Source: Microvelia longipes (lineage: Eukaryota > Arthropoda > Insecta > Hemiptera > Veliidae). Taken from it: 64,000 nucleotides of DNA. Below are positions 9,701-48,995 of this stretch, piece by piece. The notes beneath the pieces are model-generated. The model was given only the letters and a program-made list of their open reading frames with translations, did no database searches and was not told where the DNA came from. Within the stretch, counting starts at the first letter, position 1. Each line of letters begins with the position of its first letter. The stretch covers positions 17,068,041 to 17,132,040 of the forward strand of contig JACMZG010000008.1 in assembly GCA_018340805.1 (NCBI GenBank), written 5' to 3'. The position numbers were made by a program, and so were the translations under genes.

Positions 9701-11572
9701 CAGAAATGAAAAAGTTTTAAACAATGCATTGTTTCTATCAACCTCTCCATAACTATTACCGTGTTTTGTTAGAAGGTAAAGCTCATAAATAGCTTGAAGT
9801 TGATTATTGTTTTTGATTTTTATATAATTTGCATCCATATTATCTTCGTTTAAGCTAAAATCAAGTGCTTTGAAGTATTTTTCTATATCTAAATCTTTGA
9901 TATGACCCATCTCTTCTTTATTTATCTGTTTTTTAGAATTATTTTTTTTCTTTTTTTCATTTAACAATAAATTGAATAACATTTTAATCGATTTAGTTTC
10001 TTTATAGTCGTATAAAACAAAATTTAAAACCATTATTGCGTTTAAGCTACTTTGTTTATTGTTTTCTATTTCATGAAAGTTTAAATTTATATATTTTGAT
10101 AATACTTGTACAATTTTCTCGTACATTTCTTGCCTGTCTCTTAACACATTACTTGATGCGCAGAACATTTTGAGTTTCAACAACATCGCGCTGGCATAGG
10201 TTCTATTTATTTTCTTTTTATATAAATAAATTTTTAACAAATTTAATACCTTGTACAGTGAATAGGATTCATAACTTTTCATAATTTTTTGAGTGACTGA
10301 GTTTTCTATTATAATATTGTGAATTTCTTCATATAACTCTTTCTCAACCGAATCCGGCTGTTTGTCCAAAGTATTTTTGACAAAATCTAACAAAGTATTT
10401 GGGGCTCTTTTGCGAAGAATGAATGGTTCCTTAAAATACTCTAAATCGACGTACTTCAAACTAATAATTAATTCCTCTAAATCTTCTTCAGATGACATCA
10501 TGGTTTTATTTGTGAAGATAGCTACTGTTTGAGATTTGATTAATTGTAAATAAATTAATATTATTTCTTGCATTTTAATCAAATCTTCCTTTATTCCGTT
10601 AAAAAACGATTTTTCGGATGTCACTAAGTTATTAAACACTGTTACTTTGTTATTATAATTTTTCATAGATGTTTCTGATGAATGGATAACATCGTCTCTA
10701 AGTTTCTTCATGGCATGTATGGTTTGACGATCCATAGATATTAAAAGCATGTTTATTAAATTATCAGACATTTTTGGAGACTGCGGCGTATTTTTTAAGT
10801 GTTCTCCTACTACAAGCAAAACTCTTAAAATAACTAGTTTTCCTTCTAGGGTATCAGAATCACAAGATTTCACTAAATCTAAATATTCGTTTATTGTATC
10901 CAATGAATATACGTCTCTTAGTATATGATAATCATCGTATAGTTCTTTGAAACCTTTACATTTCTCACAAACTTGTTGAATTATCTTTTCACGTGATAAC
11001 GACGGGTCTCTTTTAGGAATCATGTTACACATACTATCTTGAAGAAGTAAATTTAGAGCAGTTTTAAAGTTACTCAAATATTTAAATATTTTGCTCTTTT
11101 TAAGAACGGAAAGAAAATGCAGATTTATTCCATGAGTTGTCGATCTAGATAAGATGAAAGCAACTATACAGAATTCCAGCTCCTCCCACGGACAGTAGAT
11201 ATAATATTCCAGTTTCTTTGTCAAGTGTATTTTTGTAGCTATTGAAGTAAGTAAATACAATAACATTTTATCAGAAATGTCACTACACAGTTCTAAACGT
11301 TCAATATTCTCGATAATAGCTCGTATTTCTTCTTGAGGATTAGCATTTGAGATCTCTGTCGACTCACACTTAGGAAGTAGCCGCAGGAGGTTATACTGTA
11401 CATATAATGTTACTTCATCAGAAATTGAAATGTTTCTAATGAGTGCAAGTCGGTATGCCATTGATAAATTAATAAATATGTCGTCTTGATTTGTATCATT
11501 GTACTGAGTCATACAGTTTTTAATCTGTCCTAAATCATTAGATCTAATTGCTGCATACATCTCAGCACTCAT
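6683..11572 (-). CDS. Large ankyrin-repeat protein with two HEPN-type motifs
   Basis: One uninterrupted frame of 1,629 codons. Residues 1-720 are helix-rich and contain no ankyrin repeat. They carry RDDVIH at 292-297 and RNHLAH at 631-636. Both fit the R-[NDH]-x3-H catalytic motif of HEPN ribonucleases and follow helical stretches, as in that fold. From about 722 to 1600 there are roughly 25 ankyrin repeats (typical 'TPLHYSAQRGH' and 'GNSALHVAAKFSQ' cores), several degenerate. Ankyrin arrays bind proteins. Long poly-ankyrin proteins are common in arthropods, and RNase L is a known pairing of ankyrin repeats with a HEPN-type (KEN) nuclease. An RNA-cleaving or defence role is therefore an inference only. 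The first ATG is preceded by stops and a 32-bp palindrome. Extra 5' exons cannot be excluded. Base composition matches the surroundings, so nothing marks it as bacterial. Confidence 0.9.
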   Translation of the reverse strand: MSAEMYAAIRSNDLGQIKNCMTQYNDTNQDDIFINLSMAYRLALIRNISISDEVTLYVQYNLLRLLPKCESTEISNANPQEEIRAIIENIERLELCSDISDKMLLYLLTSIATKIHLTKKLEYYIYCPWEELEFCIVAFILSRSTTHGINLHFLSVLKKSKIFKYLSNFKTALNLLLQDSMCNMIPKRDPSLSREKIIQQVCEKCKGFKELYDDYHILRDVYSLDTINEYLDLVKSCDSDTLEGKLVILRVLLVVGEHLKNTPQSPKMSDNLINMLLISMDRQTIHAMKKLRDDVIHSSETSMKNYNNKVTVFNNLVTSEKSFFNGIKEDLIKMQEIILIYLQLIKSQTVAIFTNKTMMSSEEDLEELIISLKYVDLEYFKEPFILRKRAPNTLLDFVKNTLDKQPDSVEKELYEEIHNIIIENSVTQKIMKSYESYSLYKVLNLLKIYLYKKKINRTYASAMLLKLKMFCASSNVLRDRQEMYEKIVQVLSKYINLNFHEIENNKQSSLNAIMVLNFVLYDYKETKSIKMLFNLLLNEKKKKNNSKKQINKEEMGHIKDLDIEKYFKALDFSLNEDNMDANYIKIKNNNQLQAIYELYLLTKHGNSYGEVDRNNALFKTFSFLITGKNFRNHLAHNNIVHHILIPNFKICLLINFMNLICKNQLNSRPPNQIAIKLLLVKKTNLEDDLKIISNQEEMFRCLKVGKNIRDKTQGDIMGRDSGNSTALHYAAFQGNEDNIDYLLEQKIDVNATDVDLMTPLHVASMEGNIIAVRALIENNEVTNILYDSQGFTPLHHGVAKNHSNIVKCLLHLKYNVNVRTTNGAKRNTALHIAAEYGHYEMVEYLLKEGADRTLLNIDGFTPLRIAITHGYNNIFEILSKNNGLCFEDNEDLPNLLGAAIYGGNCQIVKALLNNGYIIDSDIGDTNEALHIASLHHNNNMELIKLLLQNNANINAVDNQGLTPLCKSLINQTIMFNSSEDVSESIKILVENGSDIDFVSNKGNTVLYYSLFTNLETVKYLISQNANVKTKLKNGTTLLHVAALQENTKILTYLLEIFDNINVLNNMKQTPLHFATLKGKVNNVSLLIEHGADLDACDKSGCTPLHYSAQRGHTSSVELLIKKGSDPKCMNKYKQSPLFLAAQFGNYEILKFLIQEKVEIDTKDIYGNTPLIEAIKNGYNKCFKLLLEKGADPSITNDDHLTPLDIAIKYNSNSIEIIYELIEKSNYIVKETSLEITVLKGSVDILKKLNIDFNVLDKMILLASSLGRVEIIKYLYELMTTGRADINKVDQTGQTALHKASYNGHINAVEILLQLGANPLIEDNNGYNPIQLAVKNNRIEIVKEISKSKDFNINAKYKDGMTLLHMASDLGHINIAMLLLEKGADMNKENDDGKSPIYLASFQGHYNLIKLFLGNGSFLDYRHNGLSLLHIAVIAKQSDLLKALFQNPHLLNANVKGLNDKTPLCLAIEMTNKDAIKVLLNNGAEAVDVDLIDKNKNPEVTKLIKNATFLQNIIDEKLDDQRVSELAKETMLEAVAFNGETLLMLASKKGLISVVKIFLKSGWDVNVAGKNGNSALHVAAKFSQDKVLIELLSHGARYDASNQSNETALDINQVIIQNNKSNKKKIFQQT
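9665..9682 (-). other. HEPN-type motif RNHLAH (residues 631-636)
   Basis: Codons agaaatcatttagctcac read on the minus strand. The motif is flanked by 'FLITGKNF' and 'NNIVHHIL', a common HEPN context in which a hydrophobic helix precedes R-N-x3-H. Confidence 0.6.
10682..10699 (-). other. HEPN-type motif RDDVIH (residues 292-297)
   Basis: Follows 'DRQTIHAMKKL' in a predicted helix. It is a second match to R-[NDH]-x3-H, 339 residues before the other. HEPN nucleases act as pairs, so two in one chain is a meaningful arrangement if both are real. Confidence 0.45.
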
Positions 11573-11603
11573 TTTAGTGATTTTTTTAAAAAAATCACTA
11601 AAA
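11572..11603. promoter_or_regulatory. Perfect 32-bp palindrome touching the ankyrin start codon
   Basis: ttttagtgattttttt followed by aaaaaaatcactaaaa, with no mismatch and no loop. On the gene strand its last base is the A of the ATG, so a transcript starting upstream would place the start codon at the foot of a hairpin. It may instead be a DNA-level palindrome with no role in translation. Confidence 0.6.
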
Positions 11604-12240
11604 GAATGTGGTTCTGTTTTTTCTTGGCTGTAAATCTAATATTTTTATTTGCCTAAAGCGCCTGAATTCCGAATGCCTCTTAAATATTTTTTTTTCTTCA
11701 GGCTTTTTTCAAAGTATGCTATTATTTTTTTATTTTAGAGAATAAACTGATTTATAACTGTACCACACATACCTAGATTAATCATCTTCAAGTTATCTCT
11801 ATAGAATCACTCTCTAACTTATCACAGCAATACATACTTCTTTACAACTTTAACCTGAAACAAAATTTTTTCATTGAAGCAAAGTGTATTTTAGACAGAA
11901 AATGGATATTTTACAAAATTGTGGAGTTCAATTATTTCAAGAATACGCTATAAAAGTTTCTCTAACAGGAAAATAAGGTCTCTCCTCGTGGGGATATTCT
12001 AATAAACTCAAAGCGATGGTTCAGTTTAATTCAAGATTGGATTGTATTTGCGATCTTGAAAATTGTTTTGAAGAGCAGTAGTTTACGGAAGAGTCATGAA
12101 CCCGGTGTGCCTATCAATTCAGCAAGATCTGCTAGGTTAAATAATCAATATTGTGATATAAATACGTCTCAAAGTAAATATTGCACGAGGCAGTTATTAA
12201 TAATTCCATGCTTATCTAGTTATGGTGTTTTAACTTTTTA
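11604..12240. other. Intergenic, upstream of the ankyrin gene
   Basis: The promoter of the minus-strand ankyrin gene should lie here, but no core element could be singled out. No gene seen. Confidence 0.4.
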
Positions 12241-12254
12241 TTTCAACCAATGTA

Positions 12255-12345
12255 AGCTTTAACCTAATACAGGCTTTAGGTTAAAGCCTGTAGGTTAAGC
12301 TTTAACCAAAACCAATAAACCGGCTTTCAACCTAATACAGGTCAG
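12255..12345. repeat. Fragment related to the 31641-31940 MITE
   Basis: Contains small inverted repeats of 'ctttaggttaaagcctg' type. It also has 'accggctttcaacctaat' then 'caggtca', close to 'accggctttcaaccaaat' then 'aaggtca' in the MITE arms at 31690-31720. Confidence 0.4.
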
Positions 12346-12415
12346 GGCCTACAAGCAAAAGGACGATAAAATTAAAAAAAAACGAAAACAACAAAAACAA
12401 GGTTAAGGTAATGGA

Positions 12416-12600
<185 letters not shown>

Positions 12601-12649
12601 TGTGTCAAACAAAACATTATGTCATCGATTGACATAATATTATAAAGCA

Positions 12650-13300
12650 CGTTTTTGGCAAATACATTTTAAAATTTCTTTATATCGTGGCAGAATGCCA
12701 CTTATATAAACCAGTTATATGACGAAGTGATAAAGTACGAGGCCCGAGGCTTCTTATTTTAACATATAGTTTTGAGAATTTAGAGTTGAACCCTGTTCAC
12801 ACGACAACTGCCGGGAGGATTGAACCCTCTAGAAAGTTGAATACAAGGTTAAACCCTGTGAACGAAGTAATTGTCATGCATCTATAATAAAGTCTATATT
12901 TGTTTCTTACGTTACGTACTAACTATTTACCAGTAGGATCCAAAAAATTCTCAGCCAAAAGAATGTGCAAACAAAGTAGATGTATAACACACCGTAAATG
13001 GTGTCGTCAAATATACGAACTACACTTAGTTAAAAATTTGGTAAATTATGTCGCTCAAAAATTATTTTAAATTTGCCAAGACAAATATTACAAGACTATA
13101 AACTATATAATAACTTTTGACCATACAAACAATAAATTTGATTTTTACTTTTTTCCTCGCCCAGAGATAACCTTAGAGATAAGGAGAGTATTGTACTCAC
13201 CCCAAAAAACTGTAACCCAAGTTTTATAGTAATTATCCGTTTCGTTCTCAGTGGTTTTAGCTAGTTTTTACCATAAAAATAACGCTTATGAGGTTGTTCG
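12650..13300. other. Intergenic, no gene seen
   Basis: AT-rich, without repeats of note or a frame worth reporting. Confidence 0.4.
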
Positions 13301-13304
13301 GAAG

Positions 13305-13306
<2 letters not shown>

Positions 13307-13391
<85 letters not shown>

Positions 13392-13440
13392 TATATATAT
13401 ATTTATTTATATATATAAATATATATATATATATAATATT
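13307..13440. repeat. (AT)n microsatellite
   Basis: About 130 bp of TA dinucleotides with a few interruptions. Confidence 0.9.
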
Positions 13441-14029
13441 CAATCAATCAAAAAGCAGAATCAATAATGATAACATAATGAAACTTCGTATGTTAGCGAA
13501 ACATACATAGTAGTATATGTGTAAAAACATTCATTGTATATTAACATATAAACATCTGTGTATATTACACCGTAGATGCTGTCTTCAAATATATTTAAAT
13601 TAAATTGAAACAATAATTTTTTGCTTACCCAAGCGTCAAGTGATATAATATCACTAAATAGAATTAAATTTTAATGCAATACAATTAAGATAATAAGTTT
13701 TTTAATTTTAGTTCTTATTAAGAGAAACTTGAGGTTTAAGGGAATCACAGATTTTAAACTGGTTATATTCTCTCACAGCACATTACTGATTTATCTTATC
13801 TTTAAACGAAGAAGAGCTAAGAGCACTTTAAACCAAACTACATAAGTATTTTTCGAAACAGTGCTGATAAATTGAGTGATAGTTATCACATTAGACTAAC
13901 GTCACTAGCCCTAAGAGGGGAAGTCTCCCACTCAGATTTTAAATTTTTTTAATTCCATATTTTGTAGGCAAAAGTAGGAAAGTTCTTTTCTTTGAGATTA
14001 GCGACTTTTGTGTATAGTTGTTTAACTAT

Positions 14030-14655
14030 AATTCTACTCTAAACTGCACTACACTGTGTTATTAACGAATTTCGGTATTGTATGTATTAATGTAATTTCA
14101 TACATTTTATGAAAAAAAGCCTTGTATGGTTGCTGTCGAACATCAGTTTGTTATATTACTAGTTTATCTAAATGGCATGTTGCCACAATATAAGCGAATG
14201 TCTACATGTATTAATAAAAAACCAGATTTGGTTTTGTAATAATACATTTTACACTGTGTGTAGTAACTAATCTTAAGTAATGTGGATTCTACTCTAAACT
14301 GCACTAAACTGTGTTGAGTAACGAATCTCAAGCAAGATGATTCTACTCTAAACTGCACTAAACTGTGTTGAGTAACGAATCTCAAGCAAGATGAATTCTA
14401 CTCTAAACTGCACTAAACTGTGTTTAGTAACGAATCTCAAGCAAGATGAATTCTACTCTAAACTGCACTAAACTGTGTTTAGTAACGAATCTCAACCAAT
14501 GTGAATTCTACTCTAAACTGCACTAAACTGTGTTTAGTAACGAAGCTCAAGCAAGATGAATTCTACTCTAAACTGCACTAAACTGTGTTTAGTAACGAAT
14601 CTCAAGCAAGATGAATTCTACTCTAAACTGCACATTTTAGAGTAAAGTAGAGTAA
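14030..14655. repeat. Tandem array, ~60-bp unit
   Basis: Six or so units of 'ctactctaaactgcactaaa' then 'ctgtgtttagtaacgaatct' then 'caagcaagatgaatt', with a diverged outlier at 14033-14085. It ends with 'gagtaaagtagagtaaaata'. The frame across it on the minus strand is a repeat artefact. Confidence 0.85.
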
Positions 14656-14789
14656 AATAAAGTTCTGGCGGTAATCACAAGTATCACACGTGATAACAAT
14701 AATTTATGAGTTATCGATGTATTTCAACATTATGAAATAATTTTATTATCAGACGGTGTATAATGTAAAGTTTATTGACTAGTTTTTAG

Positions 14790-15475
14790 GGAGTAAAGAA
14801 GCACTTTTCACTCCCAAGGGAGAAAAAGTGTTTCCTATTATTGGGTTATTAGAGCCAATTCAATTACCAATTTGTTAGGGGAGTGGTATTCTCTAAACTT
14901 TTACCGGTAACCGAACAAGCTCAAAATATGTTTCAGGTCAAAAGAAGTGTTTGGGCAGTTATTTTTTAAAAATTTCTTTAGGGGCAGTTTCCCCAAAATT
15001 TATAAGGGGGACCCGACCCAAATAAATTGTTTTTATTGGCTCAAAATCCGTTTCAGGTAAAAAAAGTTGTTTAGAGCAATACATTTTTTTGAGGGAGGGA
15101 GGCAGCACCCCCAAAATTTATATGAGCGGTCGACCTAAAAAAATAGAATAAAATACAACAAAACGTGATCCAATAAAATCAACGTCTGGAGATAAAATCT
15201 TGTATGCACCATGGGAGTAAAAATTTTCCCCCTCCAAATTACCTACCTCGGCTTTGCCTCGGGAGTTAATAAATAATAGTCATAACTTCCTCGGCTTTGC
15301 CTTGGGAGTTAATAGTCATAACTTCCTCGGCTTTGCCTTGGGAGTTAATAGTCATAACTTCCTCGGCTTTGCCTCGGGAGTTAAATACTTTGGTCCCTAC
15401 AGCTTAGGCCTTATGAACCAACTATCTGCTCAGGGAAATAATATCATTCTTTACTCTCTTGGTGCATAAACAACT
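14790..15475. mobile_element. Non-autonomous TIR element, copy 2
   Basis: Second copy of the element at 1-530, longer at its left end (gcacttttcactcccaagg) and closing with 'ctctcttggtgcataaacaa'. Inside, 15245-15385 is a tandem array of about four 36-bp units 'cctcggctttgccttgggag' plus 'ttaatagtcataactt'. The + strand frame over it is a repeat artefact. Confidence 0.65.
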
Positions 15476-15479
15476 ATTG

Positions 15480-17176
15480 CAACTCTATTTATGCTATTTT
15501 AAAGTAATAATACGAAATATTAGTGGTATTTTTGTGTTATAAAATATGTTGTGCTTATAATAAACTATCAGTGATAAATTTTCAAGCGCTTGTTGCTCTC
15601 CATACTTTCCGTTCAAATTATGAAATTATTATGTGAAATTTGAGCAAATAGTCGTTGTTTTATTAATGTGAACCATCTTAAAATAAAAGAAAGAATCATG
15701 TATCTCTTGTAGTGATCGCAACACCTTATATCGCCTGAAACCGGATTACTAGTCTCAATAGAAAGCTGGAATATGTGCGTACTTAATTTGAACAACATTT
15801 TTTTAAACTAGCAATAGACCCAATGATGTTTTCAAAAGATAGTGCAGTAATAATTTTTAACAAAAATCAAAGTGCACAAAACCTGATTTTTCACTAAAAT
15901 TTGAACGGGTCTGCTTAAAACAATTTAGACCCCGTAAAATAACCAGATTTTCAAATAAAGTAACTCAATTGAACAATAAATTTAACTAAGACTGTAAATA
16001 TATAGTAAATGGTTATTATTTATTTTCTTAACCTATGAAGGTTAGATAACCCAGGAAGGTTATTTACACTTTTACCTTTTTTCTGTTTGCGCACGCATCT
16101 AATCCTGAATTTGCTCTAATTTACCCTATATTATTCCAAAATGAAAAAAAAATTGAGTGTAAATTAGAATAGTGCAGAGTAGAGTAGTCTACTCCAGTTC
16201 ATGTGCTGAACAAACCAACTGATATGGATCGACAAAATTTTAGTCCCGGAGCAGCCTTAAAAGGGAGAGTTAAGGCTCTACTTTTTAAGGATCACTCCAC
16301 ACTCTCACATCACAAAGGACCTACGGCCTTTTGTAGGCCCCTGATTTTAAGGCGTTTATTGCTGGAGATTTTTAAGGCTCTTCCACTCAAAAGGGGGTAA
16401 AACTTACTAATATTTTTAACACCTTTGATTCCAAGCAAATTATTACGAATTTTTAATTCTTATATGAGTTAGTCATTCATGTTTTTAGAGAACAGACTAA
16501 AGTTTTTGATTAAGGAGCACAATTTTAATAGAGCCCCCAAGGGTTTTACTTAAAAATTTAAAAACATAGCAAAACATAAAAATAGGTCACAGTATTAAAT
16601 TTTAATAAAAGTGGCTTTCTGAATACTTAATATTTTACTTACAAATGAAATAATTCTATTCTACTCTTCAATGTAAAGCATTATTCGCTTAATAAAATAT
16701 CATAACATTCTAGTACAACATATTTATTGTATTTTGTGGTATTTATTATTTATTGTATTGTATCCCAAATTCAGTGGTTTATTAATGAAAGTAAAAGCAA
16801 ATATAATTCCTTCTAAAAATATTATCATTATTGTTGTTTAATATTGAACGGGTATAGACTAAAGTTCAGTATAGATATCTAAATTAAATAGTCAGTCCAA
16901 CTAGTTTTTTGTGAGTCTACGGGTCATGTTGAGGGAAAATCTTTAGTTTGTTTTAGCTTTGTATTGATTGCATCTCACCTTAAAATTAATTAGAAAAAAT
17001 TAAAAGATTAAATAGATTTTTTTTAAATTTGCAGCAATATTTCAGTTTAAGCATCTCAATTAATTGTTTTAATTAATTTATAAATTAAAATATGTAAAAC
17101 TAATTTTTAGTTTTTTGTTTTAAAAAGAAAGCTTTTTCTTAAACAATTTTAACGTTTTAAACAGTAATACGCAGAC
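15480..17176. other. Region upstream of the P gene, no gene seen
   Basis: Contains the expected promoter and any 5' UTR of the P gene. A 'ttcagtat' word near 16865 fits an arthropod initiator but is weak. The more GC-rich stretch 16200-16420 has a 65-codon frame with no recognisable domain. gcag at 17171-17174 could be the acceptor of a 5' UTR exon. Confidence 0.35.
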
Positions 17177-45531
<28,355 letters not shown>

Positions 45532-46444
45532 GTAAGTACGCTCTTTTATACAAATTTTTAAGCAAACCAATTCTAATAATTCTGTGGCTAATGTCAAAAT
45601 TAAAAAATATTGACACCGGCACTTAAAGTGTAGAAATAATTGAAGGTCTATAATTCCATCTAAACGACGAGCAACTCAATTGGGATCTCAAACAATTACT
45701 CTCGATTCACGAACAACTTTAAATTACAGACCATTCACAGTACATATTATATGGTCATTCCATCACCTGCCAGGCAAACCTAAAAAAAAACTTGTCAGGT
45801 GACCGACTCCTATTTTCCTGAAATTTTCAATATGTTGTACCCCCCCCCCCCTCTCCCCCATAGGTAGGAAATGTTTCCCCGAGGAATTTTATTTTAAATT
45901 GATAATTGTGACTTGAGGGGGCTTCAAAGATTTCAAAATTTCAAAATTCGGAGCAAATTTGGTAAAATTTTTATTTACATTTTATTATGGCATAGCGCTT
46001 ATAATATTTGTGATAAGAAGGTGATTTGTGTCTCATTGTAAAGGTAGAGAGTTCCTTTACAAATAAAATGCTGCTACAATGTTGTACCATATTCTTGGAG
46101 AGCACTGTTCTGACACAAAATAACCTAAAATTTTCTTAATTTTTGAAATGTTAAATTTAAATATTTAGCTATATAAATAAACGAAAAAAGTTTAAACTAC
46201 TGCTCTTGTAAGAGTTTAACCCAAGTAGTTTATGCTAATTTTTTTCGAATTTTTCTGATGCATGGTATGGCTAAGGGCGAGTTGAGAAGACTAAGTTTTT
46301 CAGAAAAAATCTTATTTTCGACCTTAATTTACTCTAAAACTCCACCCTCAATCTACATTAAATTTGGCTGATTTTCAGTCCTTACCTTCTAGTTTTATGA
46401 ACATAAAAAATATTTTTAAACATATTTGTGTGAAAGTCAAAAAT
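45532..46444. other. Intron 17, first part, no gene seen
   Basis: AT-rich with a C tract at 45841-45852. Checked for the missing last exon of the P gene; none found. Confidence 0.4.
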
Positions 46445-46650
46445 AATCAACCTCATTGTTTACATTGTTGCGATTGTTTTTGTTTTGACGGATTTAAAAA
46501 ATGGCAATGTTTACAGGTAAGGTATTTTATAAAATAGAAACAAATACAAATAAATTAGGTATTAGGTTAACTATTATAACATTTTTTTTAAATGATTTGT
46601 TGTAAATAAATAGTACTAACAAAAAAAAAACAATTATCTAAAGAAGTGTT
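46445..46650 (-). mobile_element. Mariner-like DNA transposon, left portion
   Basis: 46445-46489 (aatcaacctcattgtttac...) is a near-perfect inverted repeat of 56369-56412. It is the 3' side of a minus-strand transposase copy. The transposase frame, open from the right portion, continues past the insertion point here and stops within a few codons. The two portions are separated by LTR element A. Confidence 0.7.
46647..46650. other. Target duplication TGTT (left), element A
   Basis: TGTT precedes the 5' LTR and follows the 3' LTR at 55619-55622. A 4-bp duplication is usual for Ty3/gypsy integrases. Confidence 0.7.
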
Positions 46651-48451
46651 TAATAAGAAGTTTAGATTCTTGGTAGTTTTGAAATGTTTGTAGGCTCCAT
46701 TTAGAGGAGCTGTAATTAGATTATCCCTGGTATGATTCCTCTTACTCCATTTTTAACCTTTTTGATAGTTTGCAGTATCGGACCATCCTTTTAACAATAG
46801 AATCCTTACATCTCAAGCATTTCCTGTAGTTTCCTTAAACCTTCTTCATATCTTTCCTTACCTGACTTTTCCTGTCCCTTTCCTTTGCTACCCTTATTAA
46901 TTTGGATTTTTATATATTTATAAAAGTTAGATTTAAATTGTAAGAGCCTCTGGTCTATCCCTCCTACCACCTCATCAAGTATCTCTTTAGTTGGAGCCCA
47001 GGCTTGGTGAGATATACAGCTTCACCAACTCACCCCGTTTAGTTCGATTTACGGCTTGACGCCGGATTAGCGGATCCATTCCGATTTTAGTGCCGAGTGA
47101 GAGGCACTTGTACAGTCTACTCAGGTTGTCAATTGGCGGAACGAAGTACGTCATATTGATTAACCGTGGTGTAAACTAGCTACCTTTATGTTTACTACAG
47201 TTTACTGGATTACGGTTCGGGATCCAAATTTCGTTTTGTGTCGCGAGTGATATTGAACACTTATAGTACTCTGCCCAAGTTACGCTGATGAGTATGGGAG
47301 AATCTATAAGATTACGGTAGTGACCGGTCAGTTAGTTTATAATTTGTGTCAAATTACCGGATATATTATGTGTCAAAGTGCGACTAACAGACAATAACGG
47401 GTGTGTCAAAGACAATTGTGGTATTTTATGGAATTAATATTGTTTTTAATTAGACCAGGACCAGGCTGTCAACTCTGATAAGTCAAACTTATATTATTAT
47501 TTATATTAATTATTATTGAGCTCAATTAATTTTTATGTTAACAATTACTTTAACTTTATTATTTCAGGGCCCTGCTTTTATTTTAGTAATTAAGGTATTT
47601 TAGATACAAAACTATTCAAAACACTTACGACTATGATTTATTTGTGTTACGATGGTTTAAGGTTATAAATAGTATTACTTTATTTGTTCTTGATTTCTAA
47701 TATTATTTATAGATACTTTTTTTTTTAATTATAAGTTAATATAGAGATTTTAAGGTCGATTTTGGTTACTAATCATCATCCTCTAAAAATTTATACTTTG
47801 GAGAGAATACCGAGTTTACTAATTTTGGTTTTAAATTGTTTATTATATTTTAATATTGTTGTCCGAGTATACTTCAGTATTCAAGGCGGAATTTATTTTG
47901 AAAGTTATAACCAACATGGACCTTATTAATAATTGCTATATTTAACTTTTATTTTAATATTTTCACCCCCCCCCTTTTTTATTTATTATAATACATTGTT
48001 TGATTTTCCTAAATTTCTTTATTACTCAAGATACTTGTTCTTACTTTCCTAAATTTTACGTTGCCAATAGAGTTATTTTAATTTACCTGTATCATTTAAC
48101 ATTTTTATTATTAACTTTTCTATAACTTCCTTAATTGTTTTTTTTTGTGGACAAGTATGTTGAGTAGGCCTGTTTTAAATAATTAATAGTTTCATTTTTT
48201 TAATAAGCATATTATTTTGTTGTTTTGTTTATCTAAATAAATTAGATTTATTTTATATTTAACTTATATGCTGTGTAAGGTGTTCCTTATTTTAGATTTA
48301 AGCTTAGTTTAAGTTATTGTAAGGCTCATAGGTCACCTAATTGTTTTCCTCCTATCCTTCCCTTTCCTAAAAATTCATTTTCATTAATAACTCTGCTAAA
48401 CCCCTCCCTAGCCGTACTGAGTACTAGCCAACCATATTCTGAACCGTTACA
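46651..48451 (+). mobile_element. 5' LTR of Ty3/gypsy element A
   Basis: 1,801 bp from taataagaagtttagattct to ccgttaca. It matches 53816-55618 end to end, with scattered one-base indels and few substitutions. An LTR of 1.8 kb is long for an insect Ty3/gypsy element. It holds C and T tracts but no coding frame. Confidence 0.88.
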
Positions 48452-48453
48452 GA

Positions 48454-48469
48454 TCGTCGCCCAACGTGG
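48454..48469 (+). other. Primer binding site of element A (tRNA-Lys type)
   Basis: tcgtcgcccaacgtgg just after the LTR. It is close to the tggcgcccaacgtgg site used with lysine tRNA in several retroelements, with changes at its first bases. Confidence 0.5.
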
Positions 48470-48995
48470 CTGGCTATTGTTTTATGATAATTAAAGTGTT
48501 GCTAATTAATTATTTGTGCCCTTCTTGCCCTTTTTATTTTATAAATAACTTTTTGATTTTAATAAATTTTTTATAAGCATAGTTTTTTTGGGTACATTTA
48601 TTTAAGATATTGCTGGTTACAAAATACAATTCACAGTTTTCTTAATTGTTTTTATTGAATTTTATTGTTTGTTTAGTCATTTTAAAAAACTTCTTTTTAC
48701 ATAACAGTTGTTTTACTTTTCTTTTTAATATATATATATTTTATAAATTTTAAATATTTTTAGATGTTCTTGTGAATTATTTATTTATTTTATTAAACTT
48801 ATTTGGTAAATTTATTTAATAATATCTACTTATATTTTTACATATATAATATTTATTTTATTTATTTGAATTTATATTTGGATATAATTAATTATATTCT
48901 TGGTTGACTATTTTTTTACTATTTTTTATTTTTTTATTTTATTTATTTTTATCATTTTATTATTCTTTATTATATTTTTATATATTTTTGTAATT

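Noticed and set aside
6683..11572. Ankyrin gene as a recent transfer from Wolbachia or Rickettsia
   Set aside because: No bacterial flanks are seen, a eukaryotic poly(A) signal and likely intron are present, and composition matches the surroundings. Ankyrin repeats alone do not show origin.
46500..46530. 'atggcaatgtttacaggtaagg' as the missing P exon or a transposase first exon
   Set aside because: The frame is very short, does not encode the expected hydrophobic C-terminus, and lies on the opposite strand from the transposase relic.
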